Origin: Vibrio tritonius
Lineage (GTDB): Bacteria > Pseudomonadota > Gammaproteobacteria > Enterobacterales > Vibrionaceae
Assembly (NCBI RefSeq): GCF_001547935.1
Contig: NZ_AP014635.1
Span: forward strand, 2,666,001-2,730,000
Reading direction: 5' to 3'
Length of the DNA stretch: 64,000 nucleotides
A model generated the notes under the pieces. That model saw nothing but the letters and a program-made list of their open reading frames with translations, was not told the origin of the DNA and did not search any database. This document shows, piece after piece, positions 36,823 to 44,291 of the stretch; position 1 is the stretch's first letter; the number at the start of each line of letters is the position of its first letter. Made by a program: the position numbers and the translations under genes.

Positions 36823-37468
36823 ATGTTTCATCAATCTCTTCAGTCTCCGGTTCAACCAAAGACAGTAAACACTGTTCGATAGATGCCCACTGACAGTCAA
36901 ACACGCCTCCTGCGGTATCCAGTCGCACCTGCAAATTAGACAAGCGGCTATCCTCTTTGACTTGCCATGGCAAGTCCTCTCTTTGAGCCAGCAGAGATTG
37001 TGCTTGAGCAACAATATCAGAGCTACAATACATAGTCCCTTGTGAATAGTGCTTTTGGGTTGCCATGATCTTTTCCATCATCAAGCTGAGTTTTTCTTGG
37101 TTCGATGCTTGTTTACACCAAGAATTTAATATCTGATTCAGTACATTCGAACAATGCTGCTCAATACTTTCCCACATCAGCGCTTCGCTCTCTTTGAGCT
37201 GATTTAACCATTCACTACTCTGCTGCCAAGTCTGCTGCTCTATTGATTGAGTCAGTTCTTGTGCCTCAACTTTGGCTTGTTCTTTGGCATCGGCTATCAA
37301 TTGTTCACATTGATTTTGAGTTTCTTCAAGGCGTTGTGTTGCCAAATCATTCGCTTCATCTAGCACCTTTTGCGCCGAAAAGAGCAAGTTAAAATCATCA
37401 GCCTTAAACCATCCGTTGAAGTGTCTGTCCTCACAAAGAGGAAGTGAGATATGTCGTTTGACGAACAT
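36812..37468 (-). CDS. hrpE: HrpE, SctL-type ATPase stator protein
   Basis: This 218-residue protein is largely helical with a long Gln/Glu-rich coiled coil (about 35-100), as in SctL/FliH proteins that link the ATPase to the sorting platform. It is last in the operon hrpA-harpin-hrpB-hrcJ-hrpD-hrpE, the position of hrpE in P. syringae. The assignment rests on order, length and coiled coil, since SctL sequence conservation is low. A repeat copy (37418-37432) lies near the 5' end in a different frame, read as Glu-Asp-Arg-His. Confidence 0.82.
   Translation of the reverse strand: MFVKRHISLPLCEDRHFNGWFKADDFNLLFSAQKVLDEANDLATQRLEETQNQCEQLIADAKEQAKVEAQELTQSIEQQTWQQSSEWLNQLKESEALMWESIEQHCSNVLNQILNSWCKQASNQEKLSLMMEKIMATQKHYSQGTMYCSSDIVAQAQSLLAQREDLPWQVKEDSRLSNLQVRLDTAGGVFDCQWASIEQCLLSLVEPETEEIDETSTL
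37418..37432 (-). repeat. Repeat copy near the 5' end of hrpE
   Basis: On the coding strand GAGGACAGACACTTC. It is read in a different frame from the hrpW and avrE copies (Glu-Asp-Arg-His-Phe), in a part of SctL that is poorly conserved. Confidence 0.7.
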
Positions 37469-37493
37469 GGTTAGATCCTTTCAAAAATAGTCG

Positions 37494-38249
37494 CTACTGG
37501 GATTGCTCGGCCCGCCAAAGTACGCTTTGCCATAACTGATTGATTCGATTGCGCGGTAAAGGCTCATTCGCCAATAAATCAACCTCTTGAACCACTGAGT
37601 GTGGGAACAATAACCTAAAGCGTTGCCAAACCTCGGGGGGCATAAATTGCTTTAATACTCCACAAAGCAACACTTGAGAATCAGCAACCAAGAAGCTCTC
37701 ACTTAGCCAACTTCCCGGACGTAGCGCTTTAGCCAAATGGCGACACCATTCTTTATCACGCGCCACTAACTGGGCATCACATGCGCCTTTACGAACGATT
37801 TCAGCAAGAAGTAATGCGGCTAGATTTTGACACTCTGGAGAAAGCTTCATCCAGCGTAACGTCTGTTCATCAGGCTTGGGCATAGCGCAATCATCTAACT
37901 CAAGCCAAGCGCGTAAAAACCTTGGTGCAACAGTCCCAACCAACTCAAGTGACTCTATTGGCAGGATTTTTAGCCAACTCTCGTTCAGATGTTGCCATGG
38001 GCGATACCAAAACTCAGACCAAAATGGTAAGTCGTTAGCGTGCCTGTCCTTGTAAGAAATAGCCTCAGGCGAAAAACTTTCCTCATTCGTGAACGCTTGA
38101 GTTAGAGTGCCTGTCCTTTCAAGAACAGCTTCTGAAGCCATTGAGGTGCCTGTCCCTTCAAGTGTCCCTTCAAGTGTCCCTTCAAGTGTCCCTTCAAGGG
38201 AATCTGCCATATCGTGGGTTGGAGTGTCTGTCCCCATAAGGTTGGTCAT
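37494..38249 (-). CDS. hrpD: HrpD, SctK-type sorting platform protein
   Basis: This 251-residue protein lies between hrcJ and hrpE, the usual position of hrpD, and starts inside the hrcJ stop (ATGA). From about residue 65 it resembles HrpD/SctK (FWYRPWQHLNESWL, LPIESLELVG, ARDKEWCRHLAKALRPGSWL). SctK helps assemble the cytoplasmic platform for the C ring. The first 60 residues look like an added repeat-derived extension: MGTDTP, LEGT repeated, EGTGTS and ERTGTL. Internal starts after that block are not excluded. Confidence 0.8.
   Translation of the reverse strand: MTNLMGTDTPTHDMADSLEGTLEGTLEGTLEGTGTSMASEAVLERTGTLTQAFTNEESFSPEAISYKDRHANDLPFWSEFWYRPWQHLNESWLKILPIESLELVGTVAPRFLRAWLELDDCAMPKPDEQTLRWMKLSPECQNLAALLLAEIVRKGACDAQLVARDKEWCRHLAKALRPGSWLSESFLVADSQVLLCGVLKQFMPPEVWQRFRLLFPHSVVQEVDLLANEPLPRNRINQLWQSVLWRAEQSQ
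38038..38235 (-). repeat. Repeat copies and a 12-bp tandem array at the 5' end of hrpD
   Basis: Complement copies of the GGGGACAGGCACTTC family start at 38038, 38104, 38143 and 38221. From 38151 to 38198 a 12-bp unit (TGTCCCTTCAAG on the plus strand) is repeated four times and is translated as Leu-Glu-Gly-Thr. The array appears to have grown from half of one repeat copy. Three of the four copies use the Gly-Thr-Gly-Thr frame. Confidence 0.82.
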
Positions 38250-39025
38250 GATTGTGGTGTTTGGGTTGGGTTAGTTTTGGGCTGGCGGTGGAAAAGTGCC
38301 GCGCGCCATTCGGGTTTGAGCCATAAGACCAGCGCACAAATCAGTACTATAAAACTCACAATTGCCCCAATAAACAAGGTTTGCCAATAGGAGACTTGGC
38401 GCTCATCAAGCAAAAATGGGCCCCAATTCACTAAGCGTTGCTGTTCGTGATATTCCGCCGCAGGCACAAAAATCACACTCAGCTCATCAGGATTATCCGA
38501 AAGCCCGGGAATACTGGTGCGCACCAAACGCAAAATTCTTGGTCGAATCACATCCGGGTCCAGCCCTTGGCGATGCTTGATAAACACGGAAGCCGAGGCA
38601 GGTTGAACTGGCTCGCCAGGAGCCACTCGCTCCGGCAGCACCACATGTACCCGCGCCACGACCACACCATCAATTTGCGAAATGGTCGATTCAAGTTCTT
38701 GAGATAAAGCGTAAATATAACGAGCTCGCTCTTCTAAAGGAGAAGAGATGACCCCCTCTTTCTTAAACACATCACCAAGGGTAGAGCGTGCTTTTTTCGG
38801 AAGACCCGCCGCATCCAGAATCCGCACCGCTCGCGCCATATCCTCTGCATCAACTGAAACCGTAATCCCCTCTTTAGAAAGCGTTTTTTCTGCTTGGATA
38901 TGGCGATACGCCAATTCTGCGATCACCTCATTGGCATCTTTTTCACTAAGATTACGGTGTAATTCGACACTCTGCTGACAGCCAGCCAAAACGAAGACGA
39001 ACAAGACAATCCACCAGCGATACAT
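38246..39025 (-). CDS. hrcJ: HrcJ, SctJ inner-membrane ring lipoprotein
   Basis: The 259-residue protein has a lipoprotein signal (VLFVFVLAGC), two ring-building motifs (LSEKDANEVIAELAYRHI and SQELESTISQIDGVVVARVH), HVVLPER and a C-terminal membrane helix (about 210-232). SctJ forms the inner ring of the secretion basal body. Family motifs are clear along the full length. It is the fourth gene of the hrpA operon and overlaps hrpD. Confidence 0.95.
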   Translation of the reverse strand: MYRWWIVLFVFVLAGCQQSVELHRNLSEKDANEVIAELAYRHIQAEKTLSKEGITVSVDAEDMARAVRILDAAGLPKKARSTLGDVFKKEGVISSPLEERARYIYALSQELESTISQIDGVVVARVHVVLPERVAPGEPVQPASASVFIKHRQGLDPDVIRPRILRLVRTSIPGLSDNPDELSVIFVPAAEYHEQQRLVNWGPFLLDERQVSYWQTLFIGAIVSFIVLICALVLWLKPEWRAALFHRQPKTNPTQTPQS

Positions 39026-39038
39026 GAACGATTCCTTA

Positions 39039-39419
39039 TTACTGCAAATTGGTAAGTTTTTCGATAGCTTGAGTCCCTTTACTGATCAACTTGGTGGTCA
39101 GTAGACTCTCTAGATAGAACGATGACAAGGCTCGGTTCGCCTGAATCACATCTTGAGGGTTACTCGAATCCGCAGCCTTACGCAGTGCTCGGTCGGCGTT
39201 ATCAGACAACTGTTGTAAATGCTGAGAAGAACCCGATAGCTGGCCCACAATGCGTTCCGCCACATTGGCATTAGGTTGGCTAGGGGTAACCTTAAGTTGA
39301 GCACTAAACCAATTCACATCATCAGAACTGGGGCCATGACCATCAAGGGATAATTTAGGTGAATTGTCTGGGGTGATTTCTGTAGATGTACGTACCGATT
39401 GGATAGCATCAAATGACAT
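39039..39419 (-). CDS. hrpB: HrpB, SctI-type inner rod protein
   Basis: The protein is 126 residues from the ATG at 39419, which has GGAGAGG upstream; this length matches HrpB of P. syringae (about 124). An extended frame to 39476 is less likely. The C-terminal third (NRALSSFYLESLLTTKLISKG) is the helical part typical of rod and needle-adaptor proteins. It lies between a harpin gene and hrcJ, the hrpB position. Confidence 0.8.
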   Translation of the reverse strand: MSFDAIQSVRTSTEITPDNSPKLSLDGHGPSSDDVNWFSAQLKVTPSQPNANVAERIVGQLSGSSQHLQQLSDNADRALRKAADSSNPQDVIQANRALSSFYLESLLTTKLISKGTQAIEKLTNLQ

Positions 39420-39487
39420 GAGTTCCTCTCCTAGGCTCATGGATAAAGCAGGTTGGATGAGGCCTAACCTGCTCATCCTGTATCGTT

Positions 39488-40426
39488 TTACTGAGACACT
39501 TTGTACAGTGCGTCACTCATAATGGCGTTACATAACATCATGCCATCGGAATCCAACTGAGAATTCCCCATGCTTTTGCCATCCATCAAATCTTTTATGT
39601 CTTGCATTGCATCTTTAAAGTGACCAATTTCTTCGCTATTGAAATCTTTACGTTTTTCAATGCGATTTGCCCAGCCACCTCGTGGCGGTTCGCCATAGGT
39701 TTCAGGGTGTTGATCCATGAACTTACCAATTTCTTTGGCCAGATCTTTATCTTCACGACCAAATTTAAAACGTCCATGACGCTCAATAATGTTCAATCCA
39801 TCAATCGCAGTATGGCCAACATGTGCAGCGAAATCGCCTCCCATAGAGAAGCCCGACTCTGTCGCCGCCCCTTGACCGTTGCAACATTGCTGACCACCAC
39901 CAATATTGGAAGATGAGCCAAAACCAGCCGCACCAAAGCCTGATGAACCGAAATCGTTTTGTTTAAACCCACCGAGCGAGCCACCAAAACCATTAGAATT
40001 TGCAGAACCACCGGTCATGATACTGGCGTAAGTACCATCCATGATGCTATTCAGAGCATCTTTAATGCCTTGTTTAAACTGGTTAAACTCGTCAGCATTA
40101 AGACCATTGTCTTCTTTAAGCTCTTTCTTCCAGTGGTCTTTGCCACCGAAATCTCCATTAGGGCCTGCGTATTTTTCGCTTTGTTTATCCATAAAGCTGG
40201 CAACCATATCCATGATTGGATTGTCACCCGAATCATCAAAAGTCGCGCCGTTATCATTTTTTTTAAACAGCATATCGATAAGCAAGTCAGCCATGGTGTC
40301 AGCAATGCTGCTGCCGCTAGAACCGAAGTTCATCGCCGGAGAACGGCCACCACCAGAATTTAGTGCGCCCATTTGGCCAAAGCCTTGTGAACTACTGATC
40401 GAAATCGTTAGCGTTGCGTTGATCAT
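39488..40426 (-). CDS. HrpN-like harpin with a duplicated domain
   Basis: The 312-residue Gly/Ser-rich protein holds two related modules, about 71-131 (FMDKQSEKYAGPNG...HWKKEL...FKQGIKDALNSIMDG) and 229-283 (FMDQHPETYGEPPRG...GWANRI...FKDAMQDIKDLMDG). They resemble the single C-terminal module of Erwinia HrpN (MDKYPEYFGKP...W...F...I). Harpins are secreted helper proteins that aid translocation and trigger plant responses. Unusually for a harpin it has Cys residues (181, 182, 299). It takes the place of hrpZ in the operon and has a strong AAGGAGG site. Confidence 0.82.
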   Translation of the reverse strand: MINATLTISISSSQGFGQMGALNSGGGRSPAMNFGSSGSSIADTMADLLIDMLFKKNDNGATFDDSGDNPIMDMVASFMDKQSEKYAGPNGDFGGKDHWKKELKEDNGLNADEFNQFKQGIKDALNSIMDGTYASIMTGGSANSNGFGGSLGGFKQNDFGSSGFGAAGFGSSSNIGGGQQCCNGQGAATESGFSMGGDFAAHVGHTAIDGLNIIERHGRFKFGREDKDLAKEIGKFMDQHPETYGEPPRGGWANRIEKRKDFNSEEIGHFKDAMQDIKDLMDGKSMGNSQLDSDGMMLCNAIMSDALYKVSQ

Positions 40427-40475
40427 AAATTCCTCCTTGAGGAGTTACGTTTATTCATAATGAACTCAAAATAAA

Positions 40476-40494
40476 TGGCGACACGTAGTCGCCA
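40476..40494 (-). terminator. Hairpin between hrpA and the harpin gene
   Basis: TGGCGAC and GTCGCCA form a 7-bp stem around a 5-base loop, followed on the minus strand by ATTTATTTTG. It could act as a leaky terminator or RNA-stabilising hairpin that raises hrpA pilin mRNA over the rest of the operon. Confidence 0.55.
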
Positions 40495-40512
40495 TAGAGC
40501 CAATCCGATGGA

Positions 40513-40734
40513 TTAGTAGTTGATTGCTTTACCGCTTTGGGTTGCTGCGTTGTTGGCTTTGTTTGCCGAGTCAACGTAACCGTTCATGATACTGTTTACT
40601 GTGTCAGCTTGCATTTTTTGTGATTGTGCAGCTGCGTTCATCATAGTTGTTTGTGCTGAAGTTTGATCCAACATTGCCAATGCTGATTGAGAAGCCGCTA
40701 GACCTGCACCACCCATTCCACTTAATAAACTCAT
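40513..40734 (-). CDS. hrpA: HrpA-type Hrp pilus subunit
   Basis: The 73-residue protein lacks a signal peptide, is rich in Ala, Ser, Asn and Gln, has no Cys, and ends NGYVDSANKANNAATQSGKA. Size, composition and first position in the operon before a harpin and hrpB identify the pilin; HrpA sequences are highly variable. It has AAGGAATATACC before the start and a hrp box about 120 bases upstream. A related C terminus occurs in the divergent gene at 41094. Confidence 0.82.
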   Translation of the reverse strand: MSLLSGMGGAGLAASQSALAMLDQTSAQTTMMNAAAQSQKMQADTVNSIMNGYVDSANKANNAATQSGKAINY

Positions 40735-40851
40735 GGTATATTCCTTATATATTCGCTAATGACACTCTAAAAATTGGTAACAATCTGTTTTTCAATGCAA
40801 TAGAGCTTAAGAGTTTGTTTATAAGACATACCCGATGCATGTCTCGCAGAT

Positions 40852-40879
40852 TAAGTGGCACTCAACTCAACCCAGTTCC
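40852..40879 (-). promoter_or_regulatory. HrpL-dependent promoter of the hrpA operon
   Basis: On the minus strand GGAACT-N15-CCACTTA, about 120 bases before hrpA. Together with the box at 40981-41008 it forms back-to-back promoters in the 40735-41093 gap. Confidence 0.88.
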
Positions 40880-40980
40880 GAATCCGTGCAAAAAAATCTC
40901 AACAACACATATTATTTTCCTGTTGATGGTGCGTATCCGGCGCCAAATATCGTCCGTCACTTTCGCACCAAAGCCACGAT

Positions 40981-41008
40981 GGAACTAAAGTGAACTATCG
41001 TCCACTCA
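40981..41008 (+). promoter_or_regulatory. HrpL-dependent promoter of the second pilin-like gene
   Basis: GGAACT-N15-CCACTCA, followed after six bases by three 20-bp tandem repeats that make up the transcript leader. Confidence 0.88.
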
Positions 41009-41014
41009 GGCCTT

Positions 41015-41074
41015 GCTTTAACACTCAATAAGTTGTTTTAACACTCAATAAGTTGCTTTAACACTCGATAAATT
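41015..41074 (+). repeat. Three 20-bp tandem repeats in the leader of the second pilin-like gene
   Basis: Unit GCTTTAACACTCAATAAGTT at 41015, 41035 and 41055; unit 2 has one change (GTTTT) and unit 3 has two (CGATAAATT). The array begins just downstream of the hrp box and ends 20 bases before the start codon, so it is in the untranslated leader. Confidence 0.9.
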
Positions 41075-41093
41075 GATGAACAAGGAGATGGAC

Positions 41094-41423
41094 ATGCCTT
41101 TTACGGTGTCAAATAACGAACAGACGATGAATAGCCTTTATAACAACGACACACATTCCTCCCATTCAGGGAACAATGCGGGCACTTCCAGTGATGAGTT
41201 GCTTGAGCAGTTGGGACAGCGGGCAAGCGAAATGCAGCAACAAAATATGCAAGCCTTACAAGTGACGGACAGAGCCATCGCGCAATCTGTGATACAACAG
41301 AGCCTAGCGCAGTCAGAAAAAGCGTTCGTCGATACTGCTAACACCATCGCCAATGGCTATGTGGACTCAGCGAACAAGGCAAATAATGCAAATACGCAAT
41401 CGGGTAAAGGAATCAACTTCTAA
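41094..41423 (+). CDS. Second pilin-like secreted protein, paralogue of HrpA at its C terminus
   Basis: The 109-residue protein has no signal peptide or Cys and is rich in Gln, Asn, Ser and Ala. Its last 24 or so residues (NGYVDSANKANNANTQSGKG) nearly repeat the end of HrpA, while the N-terminal part is unrelated. The ATG at 41094 is chosen because AAGGAG lies six bases before it; in-frame ATGs at 41076 and 41088 also exist. It has its own hrp box and terminator. It may be a minor pilin, a tip adaptor or a recently duplicated pilin (inference). Confidence 0.72.
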   Translation: MPFTVSNNEQTMNSLYNNDTHSSHSGNNAGTSSDELLEQLGQRASEMQQQNMQALQVTDRAIAQSVIQQSLAQSEKAFVDTANTIANGYVDSANKANNANTQSGKGINF

Positions 41424-41438
41424 CCTATTGATTTTTCA

Positions 41439-41462
41439 AGCCCGGAAATTTCGGGCTATTTT
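41439..41462 (+). terminator. Terminator after the second pilin-like gene
   Basis: AGCCCG and CGGGCT pair around GAAATTT, followed by ATTTT. About 30 bases downstream a TATAAT at 41491-41496 could be the -10 element of the hrpX promoter. Confidence 0.7.
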
Positions 41463-41570
41463 CTCACCTCATTTTCCTGCATGCTGACGGTATAATGCTT
41501 AAGTCACAGACAAGCAAATATTAACTTTTTAAAAAGAAATTCAATAACTTATATTGTTTATTTGGGTATT

Positions 41571-43457
41571 ATGGACAAATTAACTCCCGATTTTTACCAC
41601 CAATCTGAAGTCGACGTTTTGCGCCACGAAAATGCACTGCTAAAAACCTTGATTGAAGAAACCTACGACCCTGCAATTGTGGTAATCGACCCTCACGACG
41701 ACTTTCATTTTACTTTCGTCAACCAAGCTACCTGTCGCCTGTTTCAGCTCAGTAAACCTCAGCTTTACCAGCGACAGCCATGGCACCTTAATCCTGCTTG
41801 TAATCGCTCGCGATTAACCAAGATGAAAGAAGAGTTACACCGACACAAAAGCCTTAGTTATGAGATATATTTTTATCCTGATAATGCCCCACCCCGTCTG
41901 ATACACATCATTGCCAACGATTTTGTTTACCAAGACACCCATAAAATCATCGCCTATTTACGGGATATTACTGACGAAAAACAAGCAGAGCAGGCCCATC
42001 GTGACCGCGAACTGAGCTCACAAACTCGTTTGATAGAAAGGGAATATAAAAAAGTGTTCGCTCACATGGACGACAACATCATGTTGCTTGATGTGACAGA
42101 CGACCACCAACTGCGTATCGCCGATCTGAACCAGTCAGCCAAGCACACCTTGGGACAACACGCAGACTCCTGTATCGGTTCTTATTTAGAATCCGTCATG
42201 CCGATTCAAAATCTCACCCAATTAGAGACCCTCAAATATCAAAGTATCCATGACCAAACGACGACCCATCTGGAGAACATCTTTTGCTATCGAGATAGTC
42301 GCTATTACGATGTCACAATGACCCCTCTGCTTGATATCGATGGCAAGGTAAAACGCATGGTCTTTGTGAAACGAGAAGTGACCGATAAAATTTTGCGAGA
42401 AGAGGAGCGCCGCCAACGAGCGCAAGAATTTCAAATGTTGGTCGAAAACTCGACCGACACCATCGTTAGGCATGATCTAACCGGCCGGCGCATCTATGTA
42501 AACCCGACTTTTCGTCGTCTATATGGACACTACTCTGCTAGCGAGTTAATCAAGCCGCCCAAGTTCTTTCCTGGTGGAAAAGAGGGTGAACAATATCAGG
42601 AGCATATCCATACGGTTATCCGCACAGGCAAGCCTTTAGAGTTCGAGTTTCATACCTTAGTCAGCATTGAAAAGCGTTGTGCCTTGATAAGCTTGGTCCC
42701 AGAAAAAGACTCATTGGGCAATATTACCCATATCCTGGCGATAGGTCGCGATATCACTCTGCTTAAGCAATACCGCCAAGAACAAGAAATGGCGCAACAG
42801 CAACTGCGGCGCTTATCCGCCTATAACGAAAAAGTACGCGAAAATGAACGCAAATACATCGCTCGTGAGGTACATGATGAGCTGGGACAGCGCTTAACAG
42901 CCCTGAAATTTGGTATGCAAAGTCTCGCGCTTCAGCTTAAAGACAATCCTCCTATATTGCCGACCTTGACCCAACTCCACACCCATCTAAATGAGACGAT
43001 CGCCTTTGCACGTAATCTTGTTTCTCGTCTGCGTCCAAGCGCTTTAGATATGGGTATGGTGGCAGCCCTCGAGTGGCTTATCGAGGATTACCGCCATCGC
43101 AACCCCAAGTGCCACTATCAACTGCGCGTCTCTCAATCCGAGATCACCTTAGATGAGGATATTGCGATCGCATTATTTCGTTTGGTGCAAGAATCTCTCA
43201 ATAATGCCTACAAGCACGCCAACGCAACGCTCGTGACCATTGCTCTCAATGTCTGTGATGATCAATTGATTCTGACGGTGCGAGATAACGGCTGTGGTTT
43301 CGACCCAAACCAAACCAACCATCATGCCTCTTTTGGTTTGATTGGTATGCGTGAACGAGTGCTTGCCATGCAGGCAAAATTTGCTTTAGAGAGCGTCTTA
43401 GGGGAAGGAACCCAAATTGAAATCTGCATTCCATTAATACCACAGGAGGTCGCGTAA
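41571..43457 (+). CDS. hrpX: HrpX-like PAS sensor histidine kinase
   Basis: The protein (628 residues from ATG 41571) has no membrane segment. Three PAS-type modules span about 20-410 (IVVIDPHDDFHFTFVNQAT; MLLDVTDDHQLRIADLN; TDTIVRHDLTGRRIYVNPTF). A HisKA_3 dimerisation domain follows (EVHDELGQRLTALKFGMQ, His near 440), then an ATPase domain (ESLNNAYKHANA, DNGCGFDP). This architecture matches HrpX of Erwinia and Pantoea, a cytoplasmic sensor that phosphorylates HrpY. It overlaps hrpY by one base. No hrp box precedes it, as expected for a regulator acting above HrpL. Confidence 0.88.
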   Translation: MDKLTPDFYHQSEVDVLRHENALLKTLIEETYDPAIVVIDPHDDFHFTFVNQATCRLFQLSKPQLYQRQPWHLNPACNRSRLTKMKEELHRHKSLSYEIYFYPDNAPPRLIHIIANDFVYQDTHKIIAYLRDITDEKQAEQAHRDRELSSQTRLIEREYKKVFAHMDDNIMLLDVTDDHQLRIADLNQSAKHTLGQHADSCIGSYLESVMPIQNLTQLETLKYQSIHDQTTTHLENIFCYRDSRYYDVTMTPLLDIDGKVKRMVFVKREVTDKILREEERRQRAQEFQMLVENSTDTIVRHDLTGRRIYVNPTFRRLYGHYSASELIKPPKFFPGGKEGEQYQEHIHTVIRTGKPLEFEFHTLVSIEKRCALISLVPEKDSLGNITHILAIGRDITLLKQYRQEQEMAQQQLRRLSAYNEKVRENERKYIAREVHDELGQRLTALKFGMQSLALQLKDNPPILPTLTQLHTHLNETIAFARNLVSRLRPSALDMGMVAALEWLIEDYRHRNPKCHYQLRVSQSEITLDEDIAIALFRLVQESLNNAYKHANATLVTIALNVCDDQLILTVRDNGCGFDPNQTNHHASFGLIGMRERVLAMQAKFALESVLGEGTQIEICIPLIPQEVA

Positions 43458-44101
43458 TGAGTGTCAACTTGTTGATTGTAGATGACCACTTAATTGTTCG
43501 AGAAGGTCTCAAGCAGTTGTTATCACTTTACTCAGATTTTCACATTGTGAGTGAAGCCAGTAATGGCAATGACTTACTCGAGCAATTGCAAGAGAAACCA
43601 CAATATCCCGATTTGATTACCTTGGATATTTTGATGCCCGGACTCAGTGGAACGGCGTTAATTGAGCGACTTAGAGAGGATTACCCTCACATCCCGGTTT
43701 TGGTTCTGAGCATGCACAACGAAACACAAATTATTCGTCGGGCACTATTGGCAGGGGCCAAAGGCTATCTGACCAAAGATTGCGATGCGGACACTTTAGT
43801 TGAAGCGATTCGCCGCATTGCCAACGGTGGGCGGTACTTAGAGTGTGATATTGCTGAAAAATTGGCATTTGAGCCGGCAGAAATTCTCGCCAATGAGGAA
43901 AAACACCAATCATTATCCAAACGAGAGTTTCACGTTTTTTGCTTACTCGCCAAAGGGTTATCCGTTAACGATATTGCTGAGCAACTGCATATCAGCAACA
44001 AAACCGTAAGCACCCATAAGTTTCGTTTAATGCAAAAAATGGATCTCAACAGCAACAGTGAAATTGTTCGTTATGCCCTCGCCCACAACCTTATTCAGTA
44101 A
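43457..44101 (+). CDS. hrpY: HrpY-like response regulator, NarL/FixJ family
   Basis: The 214-residue protein has a receiver domain with DD at 9-10, phospho-acceptor Asp57 (LITLDILMPG) and Lys in LTKDCD, followed by a LuxR-type helix-turn-helix (LSKREFHVFCLLAKGLSVNDI, HISNKTVSTHKFRLMQKM). Partner of the sensor kinase whose stop overlaps its start. In Erwinia-type systems HrpY activates hrpS, which then works with sigma-54 on hrpL. No hrpS is present here, so HrpY may act on hrpL more directly (inference). Confidence 0.9.
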   Translation: MSVNLLIVDDHLIVREGLKQLLSLYSDFHIVSEASNGNDLLEQLQEKPQYPDLITLDILMPGLSGTALIERLREDYPHIPVLVLSMHNETQIIRRALLAGAKGYLTKDCDADTLVEAIRRIANGGRYLECDIAEKLAFEPAEILANEEKHQSLSKREFHVFCLLAKGLSVNDIAEQLHISNKTVSTHKFRLMQKMDLNSNSEIVRYALAHNLIQ

Positions 44102-44109
44102 TTCATAGA

Positions 44110-44148
44110 TATACCCAAGTAACCGCATCTTGAGGTCATTTGGGTATA
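44110..44148. repeat. Vibrio-type intergenic palindrome
   Basis: TATACCCAAGTAACC and GGTCATTTGGGTATA form an imperfect stem around GCATCTTGA. A half copy lies at 18677-18704. The element follows hrpY and ends two bases before the hrp box of the harpin gene, so it may also act as a terminator for hrpXY. Confidence 0.75.
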
Positions 44149-44149
44149 T

Positions 44150-44177
44150 GGAACTAGCCATGAGATTCGACCACATA
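44150..44177 (+). promoter_or_regulatory. HrpL-dependent promoter of the Gly-rich harpin gene
   Basis: GGAACT-N15-CCACATA, 115 bases before the harpin start and directly against the right arm of the intergenic palindrome. Confidence 0.88.
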
Positions 44178-44291
44178 AGCAATGGAGAACGACACCCTCG
44201 CACTCTTGTGTAGGGCATCGCCAACCACCCAATGCCACAAGCCCGAAGGACTTGATGGCACAGTCAAATCTTAGAGATAGGAACATAACGG

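Noticed and set aside
29207..38235. CRISPR array, suggested by regularly recurring short repeats
   Set aside because: Copies are 15 bases, irregularly spaced, mostly inside genes, and there are no cas genes.
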